A stretch of DNA of 7,687 bases. It comes from Synechococcaceae bacterium WB8_1B_136. GTDB lineage: Bacteria; Cyanobacteriota; Cyanobacteriia; PCC-6307; Cyanobiaceae. A model generated the notes under the pieces. The model made no database searches. It had not been told where the DNA came from and saw nothing but the letters and a program-made list of their open reading frames with translations. Position numbers and translations under genes: made by a program. Position 1 is the first letter of the stretch, and every line of letters starts with the position of its first letter. Positions 1-7,594 of the stretch are shown here, piece after piece. The stretch covers positions 1 to 7,687 of the forward strand of contig RGNC01000093.1 in NCBI GenBank assembly GCA_010029175.1, given 5' to 3'.

Positions 1-1551
1 CGCTGCTGATCGGCCGCTCGCTCACCGACAAGGTGCGCGCCCAGCTGGGCCTACCCGCCTCCGATCTGTTCATCCGCCCCAGCGCTCCGGCCGACAGCGG
101 CAAGGGTTTCACCCTGGCCCAGAAGATGGTGGGCAAGGCCTGCGGCCTGCCCGGCGTGCGCCCCGGCACCAGCTGCGAACCCCTGATGACCACCGTGGGC
201 TCCCAGGACACCACCGGGCCGATGACCCGCGATGAGATGAAGGAGCTGGCCTGCCTGGGCTTCTCGGCGGATCTGGTGATGCAGAGCTTCTGCCACACCG
301 CCGCCTACCCCAAGCCGGTGGACCTCAAGACCCACGCCGAGCTGCCCGACTTCATCAGCAGCAGGGGCGGCGTGGCCCTGCGCCCCGGCGACGGCATCAT
401 CCACAGCTGGCTGAACCGCATGCTCCTGCCCGACACCGTGGGCACCGGTGGCGACAGCCACACCCGCTTTCCCCTGGGCATCTCCTTCCCGGCCGGCTCC
501 GGCCTGGTGGCCTTCGCCGCCGCCATCGGCGCCATGCCACTCGACATGCCCGAATCGGTGCTGGTGCGCTTCAGCGGCTCGCTGCAGCCCGGCGTCACCC
601 TGCGCGATGTGGTGAATGCCATCCCCTATGTGGCCATCCAGCAGGGGCTGCTCACAGTGGAGAAGGCGGGCAAGAAGAACATCTTCAGCGGCCGGATCAT
701 GGAGATCGAAGGGTTGCCGGATCTCAAGCTCGAGCAGGCCTTTGAGCTCACCGACGCCACCGCCGAGCGCTCCTGCGCCGGCAGCACGATCAAGCTCAGC
801 GTGGAAACCGTTAGCGAATACCTGCGCAGCAACGTGGCGCTGCTCAAGAACATGATCGCCCGCGGCTACAGCGATGCCCGCACCCTGGCCCGCCGCATCA
901 AGGCCATGGAGGCCTGGTGCCAATGCGGAATACGCCTCCGTGATCGAGATCGACCTTGATGCGATCACCGAACCGATCCTGGCCTGCCCCAACGACCCCG
1001 ACAACGTGAAGACCCTGAGCGAGGTGGCCGGCGATCGCATTGATGAGGTGTTCATCGGCTCCTGCATGACCAACATCGGCCACTACCGCGCCGCCGCCAC
1101 GGTGCTGGAGGGGCAGGGGCAGAACGCGGCGCGCCTGTGGGTGTGCCCGCCCACCCGCATGGACGAGGAGATGCTGAAACAGGAGGGCTACTACGCCATC
1201 TTCGAGAAGGCCGGCTCGCGCATGGAGATGCCCGGCTGCTCCCTCTGCATGGGCAACCAGGCCCGCGTGGAGGACAACACCACCGTGTTCTCCACCAGCA
1301 CCCGCAACTTCAACAATCGCCTCGGCAACGGCGCCCAGGTGTATCTGGGCAGCGCCGAACTGGCGGCCGTGTGCGCCCAGCTGGGCCGCATTCCCACCAA
1401 GGAGCAATACCTGGCGATCGCCGCCGCCAAGATCGATCCCCGCGGCGCCGAGCTCTACCGCTACCTCAACTTCGATCAGATCGAGGGCTTCGAGGATGCC
1501 GGCCGGGTGGTGAGCGCCGAGGAGGAGGCGAAGGTGCTGGCCGGTGTCTAG
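1..1551 (+). pseudogene. acnB: Aconitate hydratase B, 3' part, frame-broken
   Basis: Aconitase B interconverts citrate and isocitrate via cis-aconitate in the cytosolic TCA cycle, using a [4Fe-4S] cluster. Translation from position 3 opens with LLIGRSLTDKVR and follows the AcnB family closely, including SVGSQDTTGPMTRDE-like and TVGTGGDSHTRFP segments, up to Trp at 915-917. The frame then shifts: the second half resumes at NAEYASVIEIDLDA (922 onward) and runs to TAG at 1549-1551. The three cluster cysteines are present: GSCMTN (Cys codon 1063) and PGCSLCMGN (Cys codons 1237 and 1246). About 11 family residues between the Trp and NAEYA are replaced by 4 nt, a loss of about 29 nt. With those restored, the segment is about 525 residues; against about 865 for E. 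coli AcnB (from memory), roughly 340 residues lie left of the window. Since AcnB is usually the only aconitase in cyanobacteria, a sequence error is at least as likely as a true pseudogene. Identity is near certain; real inactivation is not. Confidence 0.95.
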
Positions 1552-1561
1552 GCAGGGCTCC

Positions 1562-2125
1562 ATGCTGCTTGCACCCAGGGATGCACGTCGCTTCATGGTC
1601 ACCTACGAGCGGGTGGCCATGGCCGTGCATGTGATCGCCGCTCTTGATGCCCCCGCATCCCCACAAGCCTGCCTGGCCAAGGCCCGGGAAACCCTGCAGG
1701 ACACCCCCGGGGTCCTGGATGAGGCTGTCGCTGTTCTCCAGAAGGAAGGATTTCAAGCGGATGAACACGTGGTGAAAGCCCTGCGACTGATGCAGCTTGG
1801 TGAGTGGATTCACCTGAAAGACCTCAACAGTGGTGCCATCTTTCTCAACCGCGAGGGTACTGAGGCCTATTGCGCCGTTGGCCTAACCCAGCAGCCAAGC
1901 GCCATCATCGGGAGCCGTGGATTTCTGGTGGAAACAGCCCTGTGCCCCTTTGCCGGCAGGATCCTCTGTGACGGCGTCTTCATTCCACAGGCCCAGCTGG
2001 GGCCAAACATCTGGAGTGAATGCCAGCAGCGCTATCTCAGCCTCAAAGCAGCGGGGCGATTGCATCGCAGTCCGGCCACCGTGCCTGCCTGGGACCAGGC
2101 ACACAGCCAGCCAACCGAGGACTGA
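1562..2125 (+). CDS. Uncharacterised conserved protein, ~187 aa
   Basis: I cannot name a function. The protein starts MLLAPRDARRF, has a predicted helical N-terminal half, and its second half carries GEWIHLKDLNSGAIFL, then FLVETALCPFAGRILCDGVF. That layout (a short fold with VLLPFKGKIIYDG-like core followed by a helix near the C-terminus) resembles a family of small hypothetical proteins I remember from cyanobacteria and other bacteria, none with a known role. There is no signal peptide or membrane segment. The ATG at 1562 is chosen because LAPRDARRF aligns with the LS..DA..FF opening of those relatives; a GTG at 1544 would overlap the acnB stop by a few bases, and an ATG at 1595 would cut into the conserved start. 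It begins 10 nt after acnB, so it may be co-transcribed with acnB. The tail from about 2060 (RSPATVPAWDQAHSQPTED) looks unconserved. It is not obviously part of the restriction system downstream. Confidence 0.75.
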   Translation: MLLAPRDARRFMVTYERVAMAVHVIAALDAPASPQACLAKARETLQDTPGVLDEAVAVLQKEGFQADEHVVKALRLMQLGEWIHLKDLNSGAIFLNREGTEAYCAVGLTQQPSAIIGSRGFLVETALCPFAGRILCDGVFIPQAQLGPNIWSECQQRYLSLKAAGRLHRSPATVPAWDQAHSQPTED

Positions 2126-2150
2126 CGGCAATACGCGTCGTGGAGATACT
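2122..2150 (+). promoter_or_regulatory. Possible sigma70-type promoter for hsdRMS
   Basis: CTGACG (2122-2127) and GATACT (2145-2150) each match 4 of 6 bases of the -35 and -10 consensus and are separated by exactly 17 nt. They overlap the stop codon of the upstream gene and lie 107 nt before hsdR. A match this loose can arise by chance, so this is only the best candidate seen in the gap. I see no strong terminator before it. Confidence 0.2.
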
Positions 2151-2257
2151 GGATCTCTGGCAACTGGTTCCTCAGTGACGCCTGATCACAGCGCAGGCAG
2201 ATCTACCACGCAGGCGGCGATCATTCAGAATGCTCTGAGCCATCGCTCTGTGGCCTG
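2126..2257 (+). other. Intergenic gap before the hsd operon
   Basis: This is the only non-coding stretch of note in the window. It holds two weak inverted repeats (GAGAT/ATCTC at 2143-2157 and GCCTG/CAGGC at 2180-2198) and two CGCAGGC-like words at about 2193 and 2210. None is followed by a T run, so no intrinsic terminator is supported. There is no clear Shine-Dalgarno sequence just before the hsdR ATG, which is common in cyanobacteria. Its position suggests that it contains the hsd promoter and 5' untranslated region. Confidence 0.5.
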
Positions 2258-4693
2258 ATGCCCCACCAGCGCCTGAGCGAGACCGACATCTGCGACCGGT
2301 TCATTACACCAGCTCTGCATCAAGCGGGGTGGTTGCGGGAGCAGATTCTGCGCGAGCACAGCTTCACGGCTGGGCGGATCACGGTGCGCGGACGGCTGGT
2401 GGCCCGCGGCAAACCAAGGCGGGCCGACTATGTGCTGCTGGTGGGCCAGGTAGCGCTGGCGGTGATCGAAGCCAAGGACAACAGCCATGCCGTGGGCGAT
2501 GGCCTGCAGCAGGCGCTGGCCTACGCCGACGCCTTGCACACGCCTTTCGTCTTCGCCAGCAACGGCGACGCCTTCCTCTTCCACGACCGCACCGGCCTGA
2601 GCGAGCAGCGCGAGAGCCAGCTCAGCCTGGAGGCCTTCCCAAGCCCCGAGGAGCTCTGGCGCCGCTACTGCCACTGGAGGGGGCTCTCGGATGACGAGCA
2701 GCGGGTGGCTCTGCAGCCTTACTACGACGGCGGTAACCGCAAGCAACCGCGCTACTACCAGCGCACCGCCATCCAGGAGGTGGTGGAGGCGATCGCCAAG
2801 GGGCAGAAGCGGCTGCTGCTGGTGATGGCCACCGGCACCGGCAAGACCTTCGTGGCGTTCCAGATCATCTGGCGGCTGTGGAAGGCGAAGCGCGCCAGGC
2901 GGGTGCTGTTCCTGGCCGATCGCAACGCGCTGGTGAACCAGACGATGACCAACGACTTCCGGCCCTTCGAAGGGGCGATGGCCAAGCTGAGCACCCGCTC
3001 CAACACGATCGAGAAGGCGGATGGCTCGCTGGAGGAACTGTCACTGGCACTGGATCGGCAGCGGCGCATCGATCCCTCCTACGAGATCTACCTCGGCCTG
3101 TATCAGGCGCTCACGGGGCCGGACGAGCGTCAGAAGCTGTACCGCGAGTTCACGCCTGATTTCTTTGATCTGATCGTGGTGGATGAGTGCCACCGCGGCA
3201 GCGCCGATGAGGATTCGGCCTGGCGGGAGATCCTCGAGTATTTCAGCAGCGCAGCCCAGCTGGGGCTGACCGCTACGCCGAAGGAAACAAAGTACGTGTC
3301 GAACATCGACTACTTCGGCAAGCCGATCTACAGCTACTCGCTGCGCCAGGGCATCCGTGATGGCTTCCTGGCGCCCTACAAGGTGATCCGTGTGCATCTG
3401 GATATTGATGTACATGGCTACCGACCGAAACGGGGTGATGTGGACAAGGACGGCCAGGAAATAGAAGATCGCCAGTACAACCAGAAGGACTTTGACCGGG
3501 TCCTGATCATCGACGAACGCACCCGCCGGGTGGCCCGCTGGATTACCGAGTATCTCAAGGCCAGCGGCGATCGGTTCCAGCCCACGATCGTGTTCTGTGT
3601 CGACACCGAGCATGCGTTGCTGATGCGTCAGGCCCTGCTCAACGAGAACCAGGATCTGGTGCAGCGGCACCCCCACTACATCACGCGCATCACCGGCAAC
3701 GACAGCGAGGGCCTGCTGCAGCTCGACAACTTCATCGATCCACTCAAGCCGATGCCGGTGATCGTCACCACCTCACGGCTGCTCTCCACCGGCGTGGATG
3801 TGCAGACCTGCAAACTGATCGTGCTCGACCGCGAGGTGGGCTCGATGACCGAGTTCAAGCAGATCGTCGGCCGTGGCACCCGCCTGCACGCCGATACCGG
3901 GAAGGACTATTTCACCCTCGTGGATTTCCGCCAGGCAACGAACCACTTTGCCGATCCCGAGTTCGACGGTGAACCGGTGCAGATCTATGAACCCGGTGAG
4001 GATGATCCGCCACTGCCGCCAGACACCGGCGAAACCGGATCCGACGACCCCGAAGGCCCGGAGCAGGGAACAGGAACGGGCGGAGGCGGAGGCCGAGGCG
4101 GAGGCGGAGGCGGAGGCGGGGAACCGCACCGCAAGGTTTATATCCAGGGACGGCCGGTACTGGTGCTCAGCGAGCGGGTGCAGTATCTCGATGAGCAAGG
4201 CAAGCTCGTGACCGAATCGCTGCGCGACTACAGCCGCCGGCTGGTGCGCCAGCACTACGCCGATCTCGACGGTTTCCTGCGCCGCTGGCGGGGGGAGGAG
4301 CGCAAACAGGTGATCCTGCAGGAGCTGGCCGAGCAGGGCCTGCTGCTGGAGGCGCTGCAGGACGAGGTGGGTCGCGAACTCGACCCGTTCGATCTGATCT
4401 GCCACATCGCCTACGACCAGCCACCACTCAGCCGCGCCCAGCGGGCGGCCCGCCTGCGCCGCGATGTCTTCAGCCGCTACGGTCGCCAGGCACGGGCGGT
4501 GCTGGAGGCGCTGCTGGAGAAGTACGCCACGGAGGGCGTGGTAGACGAGCTCGACAACGTGCGGATCCTGGCGATCCCTCCCTTCAGTCAAATGGGCACG
4601 CAACTGCAGCTGATCCGCGAGTTCGGGGGCAAGGCCGGCTTCGAGCGGGCCGTGCACGAGCTGCAGAGCGAGCTCTACCGGGAGGCCGCCTGA
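2258..4693 (+). CDS. hsdR: Type I restriction enzyme R subunit (IB, EcoAI-like)
   Basis: HsdR is the motor and nuclease of a type I restriction complex: joined to HsdM2HsdS it pulls DNA in past an unmethylated target and cuts it at a distance. The 811 residues show the expected order. The N-terminal PD-(D/E)xK nuclease has RAD (Asp57), IEAK (Glu71, Lys73) and a QALAY (QxxxY) helix at 85-89. The SF2 helicase follows with Walker A ATGTGKT (191-197), DECH (309-312), TATP (338-341), STGVDV (510-515) and QIVGRGTR (535-542). Then comes a glycine-rich linker (604-621) and an EcoEI-type C-terminal domain that binds the rest of the complex. Length equals EcoAI HsdR (about 813 residues, from memory), and all key motifs are present, so this gene looks intact. 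The ATG at 2258 fits the family start (LSETDICDRFITPAL). hsdM begins 3 nt after its stop. Without working HsdM and HsdS it should not cut DNA. Confidence 0.97.
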   Translation: MPHQRLSETDICDRFITPALHQAGWLREQILREHSFTAGRITVRGRLVARGKPRRADYVLLVGQVALAVIEAKDNSHAVGDGLQQALAYADALHTPFVFASNGDAFLFHDRTGLSEQRESQLSLEAFPSPEELWRRYCHWRGLSDDEQRVALQPYYDGGNRKQPRYYQRTAIQEVVEAIAKGQKRLLLVMATGTGKTFVAFQIIWRLWKAKRARRVLFLADRNALVNQTMTNDFRPFEGAMAKLSTRSNTIEKADGSLEELSLALDRQRRIDPSYEIYLGLYQALTGPDERQKLYREFTPDFFDLIVVDECHRGSADEDSAWREILEYFSSAAQLGLTATPKETKYVSNIDYFGKPIYSYSLRQGIRDGFLAPYKVIRVHLDIDVHGYRPKRGDVDKDGQEIEDRQYNQKDFDRVLIIDERTRRVARWITEYLKASGDRFQPTIVFCVDTEHALLMRQALLNENQDLVQRHPHYITRITGNDSEGLLQLDNFIDPLKPMPVIVTTSRLLSTGVDVQTCKLIVLDREVGSMTEFKQIVGRGTRLHADTGKDYFTLVDFRQATNHFADPEFDGEPVQIYEPGEDDPPLPPDTGETGSDDPEGPEQGTGTGGGGGRGGGGGGGGEPHRKVYIQGRPVLVLSERVQYLDEQGKLVTESLRDYSRRLVRQHYADLDGFLRRWRGEERKQVILQELAEQGLLLEALQDEVGRELDPFDLICHIAYDQPPLSRAQRAARLRRDVFSRYGRQARAVLEALLEKYATEGVVDELDNVRILAIPPFSQMGTQLQLIREFGGKAGFERAVHELQSELYREAA
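2789..2796. repeat. HIP1 octamer GCGATCGC (one of three)
   Basis: GCGATCGC at 2789 lies inside hsdR; further copies are at 1031-1038 and 1414-1421 in acnB. HIP1 is a palindrome highly over-represented in many cyanobacterial genomes. At the composition here about 0.3 copies would be expected in the window, so three support a HIP1-bearing cyanobacterium, though the count is small. None occurs in hsdM or hsdS. Confidence 0.6.
4081..4116 (+). repeat. Six-copy CGGAGG hexamer array in hsdR
   Basis: Six tandem CGGAGG units run from 4081 to 4116, with one change (CCGAGG, third unit). In the hsdR frame they encode alternating GGA and GGC glycine codons, broken by one arginine (Arg613), between the helicase core and the C-terminal domain. 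Because the unit is 6 nt, gain or loss of copies would change linker length by two residues and never break the frame. Confidence 0.9.
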
Positions 4694-4696
4694 GCG

Positions 4697-6096
4697 ATGG
4701 CCACCTCAGCGCGCACGGCCGTGAAGGCGATTCAGGACATCATGCGCAAGGACGTGGGCGTCGATGGCGATGCCCAGCGCCTCTCGCAGCTGTGCTGGCT
4801 GTTCTTCCTCAAGATCATCGACGTCACCGAAGACAACTACCGCTCACCACTGCCAGAGCATCTGCAGTGGCGCAGGTGGGCCAAGGATCCAGAGGGCATG
4901 ACCGGCGAAACGCTGCTGGAATTCATCAACCAGGAGCTGTTTCCCTATCTCAAGGAGATGCCCCTCAAGGGATCCCACCCCAACCGGGCACAGGTGGTGC
5001 GCGAGGTATTCGCCGATGCCTTCAACTACATGAAGTCGGGCCAGCTGCTGCGGCAGGTGATCAACAAGGTGGAGGGCATCGATTTTAACAACCTGGCCGA
5101 CCGCAAGCATTTCGGCGATGTGTATGAGCAGCTGCTCAACGATTTGCAGAGCGCCGGCAATGCCGGCGAGTACTACACGCCTCGGGGCGTCACCAGCTTC
5201 ATGGTGGATCGCATCGATCCGAAACCCGGCGAGACGCTGCTGGACACCTCAGGCGGCACGGGAGGCTTCGTCACCTGCTCCATCCGCCATATGCGCGAGC
5301 GCTATGTGAAGACGCTCGCCGATGAACAGGCGATGCAGGCGGCACTGCGGCTGATCGAGAAGAAGCCGCTGCCCTACATGCTCTGTGTCACCAATATGTT
5401 GCTGCATGGGATCGAGGATCCCAGCTTCGTGCGGCGCGACAACACCCTGGCCAAGCCGTATCGCGACTGGGGTGTGGCCGATCAGGTGAATGTGATCCTC
5501 ACCAATCCACCGTTCGGTGGTGTGGAGGAAGACGGCATCCAGGACAACTTTCCGGCCGAGTTCCGCACGCGTGAAACGGCTGATCTGTTCCTGGCGTTGT
5601 TCATCCGCCTGCTCAAGCCCGGCGGCCGCGCTGGACGCGTCTGAAGCAGCAACTGCTGGCCGACTGCAACCTGCACACGATCGTGCGCCTGCCCAATTCG
5701 GTGTTCAAGCCCTACGCCAGCATCGGCACCAACCTGCTGTTCTTCGAGAAGGGCAGGCCCACCGAGAAGATCTGGTACTACGAGCAGCCCGTGCCTGAGG
5801 GCCAGAAGGCCTATTCGATGACGCGCCCGATCCGCGCCGAGCATTTCGCCGATTGCGTCGCCTGGTGGGGCGGCCCGACCCGCGAGGGCAGGGTGGAAAC
5901 CGAGCAGGCCTGGCGCGTGCCGATCGCCCAGATCCAGGAGCGCAACTACAACCTCGACCTCAAAAATCCCCATGTGGCTGCCGCCGACCACGGCGATCCT
6001 GAGGAGCTGCTTGCTGAGTTGCAGACCGCCGAGCAGAAGGCCGCCGCGCTGCGGGATCAGCTCAAGGCGATCCTGGCCGAGGCGCTGCTGCGATGA
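4697..6096 (+). pseudogene. hsdM: Type I adenine methyltransferase HsdM, frame-broken
   Basis: HsdM transfers a methyl group from S-adenosylmethionine to adenine N6 in the target chosen by HsdS, and forms the core of the restriction complex. Residues 1-170 are the helical N-terminal domain typical of the family (AIQDIMRKDVGVDGDAQRLS, then EYYTPRGVTSFM). The SAM-binding motif is LLDTSGGTGGF at 181-191 and the catalytic motif is NPPF at 270-273. After LKPGGRAG (codon at 5633) the frame breaks and the first frame stops at 5642-5644. The family continues in another frame from about 5635 as TRLKQQLLADCNLHTIVRLP, through NLLFFEKG, to a C-terminal helical tail ending at TGA 6094-6096. The missing block corresponds to the conserved VVLPDGTLFGEGVK, about 43 nt. 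Restoring it gives 480 residues, close to EcoAI HsdM (about 489, from memory). The loss removes a core strand of the methyltransferase fold, so neither fragment should be active if the sequence is right. Confidence 0.94.
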
Positions 6097-6142
6097 ACGC
6101 TGAGCGGTTGCTGGCCCTGTTCGAGGAAATCAGCGAAGCCCC

Positions 6143-6183
6143 CTGGCGGTGCGGGGGAAGTTGGTGGAGCAGGATCCGGAGGA
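6143..6183 (+). repeat. HsdS proximal repeat, copy 1 (copy 2 at 6989-7029)
   Basis: The 41 nt encoding LAVRGKLVEQD and flank recur at 6989-7029 with 37 of 41 bases identical, 846 nt apart (282 codons, in frame). These are the conserved segments preceding each TRD. Copy 1 begins exactly where the hsdS frame breaks, while copy 2 keeps its upstream helix. Confidence 0.85.
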
Positions 6184-6234
6184 TGAGTCGGCGGAGGAGT
6201 TGCTTGGGCGTATTTCATATGAGAAAGTCAGAAT

Positions 6235-6720
6235 GGCGCGAGCTGGAGAGATCAGAAAACCCAAGCAGCTCCCAGAAATTGATGAAGCTCCTTTTATGGT
6301 TCCGTTGAATTGGACGTGGTGCCGTATTCGCGAAGCAACTAGCGACCGCGCACAGAAAGTCCCTGGCGAACGATTTACCTATATTGACGTCGGTGCTATC
6401 AACAAAGAGGCCGGGATCATATCGGAGCCAGCAATCCTGAATCCATCGGATGCGCCAAGTAGAGCTCGGAAGATAGTCAAGAAAGGAGACGTAATATACT
6501 CCTGCGTCAGACCCTACCTTCTCAATATAGCAATTGTAGATTTTGACTTTGATCCTGAGCCTATTGCCAGCACCGCTTTCGCCGTTCTCTACGGGCATGA
6601 GCTAGTCCTGCCTCGATATCTATGGATTGTTCTCCGTTCTCCATTTATTGTGAAGTGCGTCGAAGAATGTCAGCGCGGGCAAGCTTACCCCGCAATCAAT
6701 GACGCTGAATTCTCGCTTTT
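6235..6720 (+). other. HsdS target recognition domain 1, AT-richer
   Basis: This stretch encodes TRD1: FMVPLNWTWCRI, YIDVGAINKEAG, APSRARKIVKKGDVIYS, VRPYL, and YPAINDAEF, the consensus order of a large TRD class. Local GC is clearly lower than in the rest of the operon: counted by hand, 6481-6540 is 42% GC against 72% for 4321-4380 in hsdR. It carries AGA, ATA and TTT-rich codon choices absent from hsdR. This fits acquisition of the domain by recombination from a less GC-rich source. The half-site it reads cannot be told from sequence. Confidence 0.8.
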
Positions 6721-6721
6721 A

Positions 6722-6805
6722 CCCTTCCCCCTTCCACCCCTCGCCGAACAACACCGCATCGTCGACAAGGTCGATGAACTAATGGCACTCTGCGATCAGC
6801 TGGAG
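6722..6805 (+). repeat. HsdS distal repeat, copy 1 (copy 2 at 7595-7678)
   Basis: The 84 nt encoding PPLAEQHRIV.KVDELMA.CDQLE recur at 7595-7678 with 75 of 84 bases identical, including an exact 28-nt core (6737-6764 and 7610-7637). The copies are 873 nt apart (291 codons), so recombination between them would remove one TRD in frame and leave a half-length HsdS. The segment forms the helix that follows each TRD and docks on HsdM. Confidence 0.9.
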
Positions 6806-7029
6806 GCCGCCCGCATGCAGCGCGAGCAGTGCCGCGAGCGCCTGGTGGCCGCCAGTCTGCAGCGCCTCAACCAACCCAGCGACGAGCCGGAGGCCTTCCG
6901 CAGCGACGCCCGCTTTGCCCTGCAGGTGCTGCCCAGCCTCACGTCTACCCCGGCCCAGATCAAGCAGCTGCGCCAGACGATCCTGAACCTGGCGGTGCGC
7001 GGCAAATTGGTGGAGCAGGATGCGGAGGA

Positions 7030-7594
7030 CTACATTGAAGGCCTCTTAAAGAAAGTTCAAGAGGATCAGAGAAAAGCCTTTGCAAGCGGCGCCATAAAAA
7101 AGCCAGTCCTCCTGTCTCGCCTTCACGAAGATCGGCCGTTTGCGATTCCTCCTCAGTGGGACTGGATGCCTTTTGGGAGCCTTGTTGTTCAAGGTCCTCA
7201 GAATGGCATTTCCCCAAAGGAGACTGCCAAACTTGACGCTCCCAAGGCTCTCACGCTGGCGGCAACCACAACGGGCAAGCTCCGTCCTGATTTTTTCAAG
7301 GCAGTTGACCTCAAGCCTGAGCAGGCAATGCCCTACCGTCTTGCCAAAGGCGACCTGTTATTTCAGCGTGGAAACACCCGCGAATATGTCGGGATGGCAG
7401 CTATTTACGATATCCAGCCAGGCAAGTATATCTTCCCTGATCTGATGATCCGCGTCAGGCTGTCCGACAACTTGTGCCTGGCTTATGTCCATCTTGCATT
7501 AACTTCGCCACCCCTCAGGGACTACTTTTCTGCAATGGCGACCGGATCATCGGAAACCATGCCAAAAATCAATCAGGGGATTCTGTGTGATGCG
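7030..7594 (+). other. HsdS target recognition domain 2, AT-richer
   Basis: This stretch encodes TRD2: FAIPPQWDWMPFGSLV, GPQNGISPKE, LAKGDLLFQRGN, YIFPDLMIRVRL, and MPKINQGIL, again the consensus order of a known TRD class and unlike TRD1 in detail. GC falls to about 47% in 7381-7440 (hand count), then rises again at the conserved repeat at 7595. The drop at both TRDs but not in the spacer between them (6790-7020, GC-rich) is the mark of domain-wise exchange. Confidence 0.8.

Noticed and set aside
51..1076. 341-codon open frame on the minus strand, opposite acnB
   Set aside because: It is antisense to a clear AcnB reading frame, its translation is rich in Ala, Gly and His with no recognisable domain, and such shadows are expected in GC-rich genes with biased third codon positions.
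898..1602. 234-codon minus-strand open frame opposite the acnB 3' end
   Set aside because: Same reason: low-complexity translation lying over conserved AcnB sequence.
2143..2198. Small inverted repeats GAGAT/ATCTC and GCCTG/CAGGC as a terminator or operator
   Set aside because: Stems are only 5 bp and lack a following T run; such repeats are common by chance.
1917..2258. 113-codon plus-strand frame whose TGA overlaps the hsdR ATG as TGATG, suggesting translational coupling
   Set aside because: Most of it overlaps the 1562-2125 gene in another frame and its translation has no protein-like conservation; the overlap is probably chance.
3041..4657. Two long minus-strand open frames opposite hsdR (211 and 294 codons)
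   Set aside because: They lie opposite conserved helicase and C-terminal sequence; one contains an Ala-Ser run that is simply the reverse of the hexamer array.
917..6143. Programmed frameshifting or translational bypassing to explain the broken frames
   Set aside because: Those mechanisms recover a frame or skip extra sequence; here conserved coding content is missing, which no ribosomal event could restore.
912..6146. A shared CTGG word at all three deletion junctions
   Set aside because: CTGG is near each junction, but it is one of the commonest words in this sequence (CTG leucine and GCC TGG contexts), and it lies left of the break in two cases and right of it in the third.
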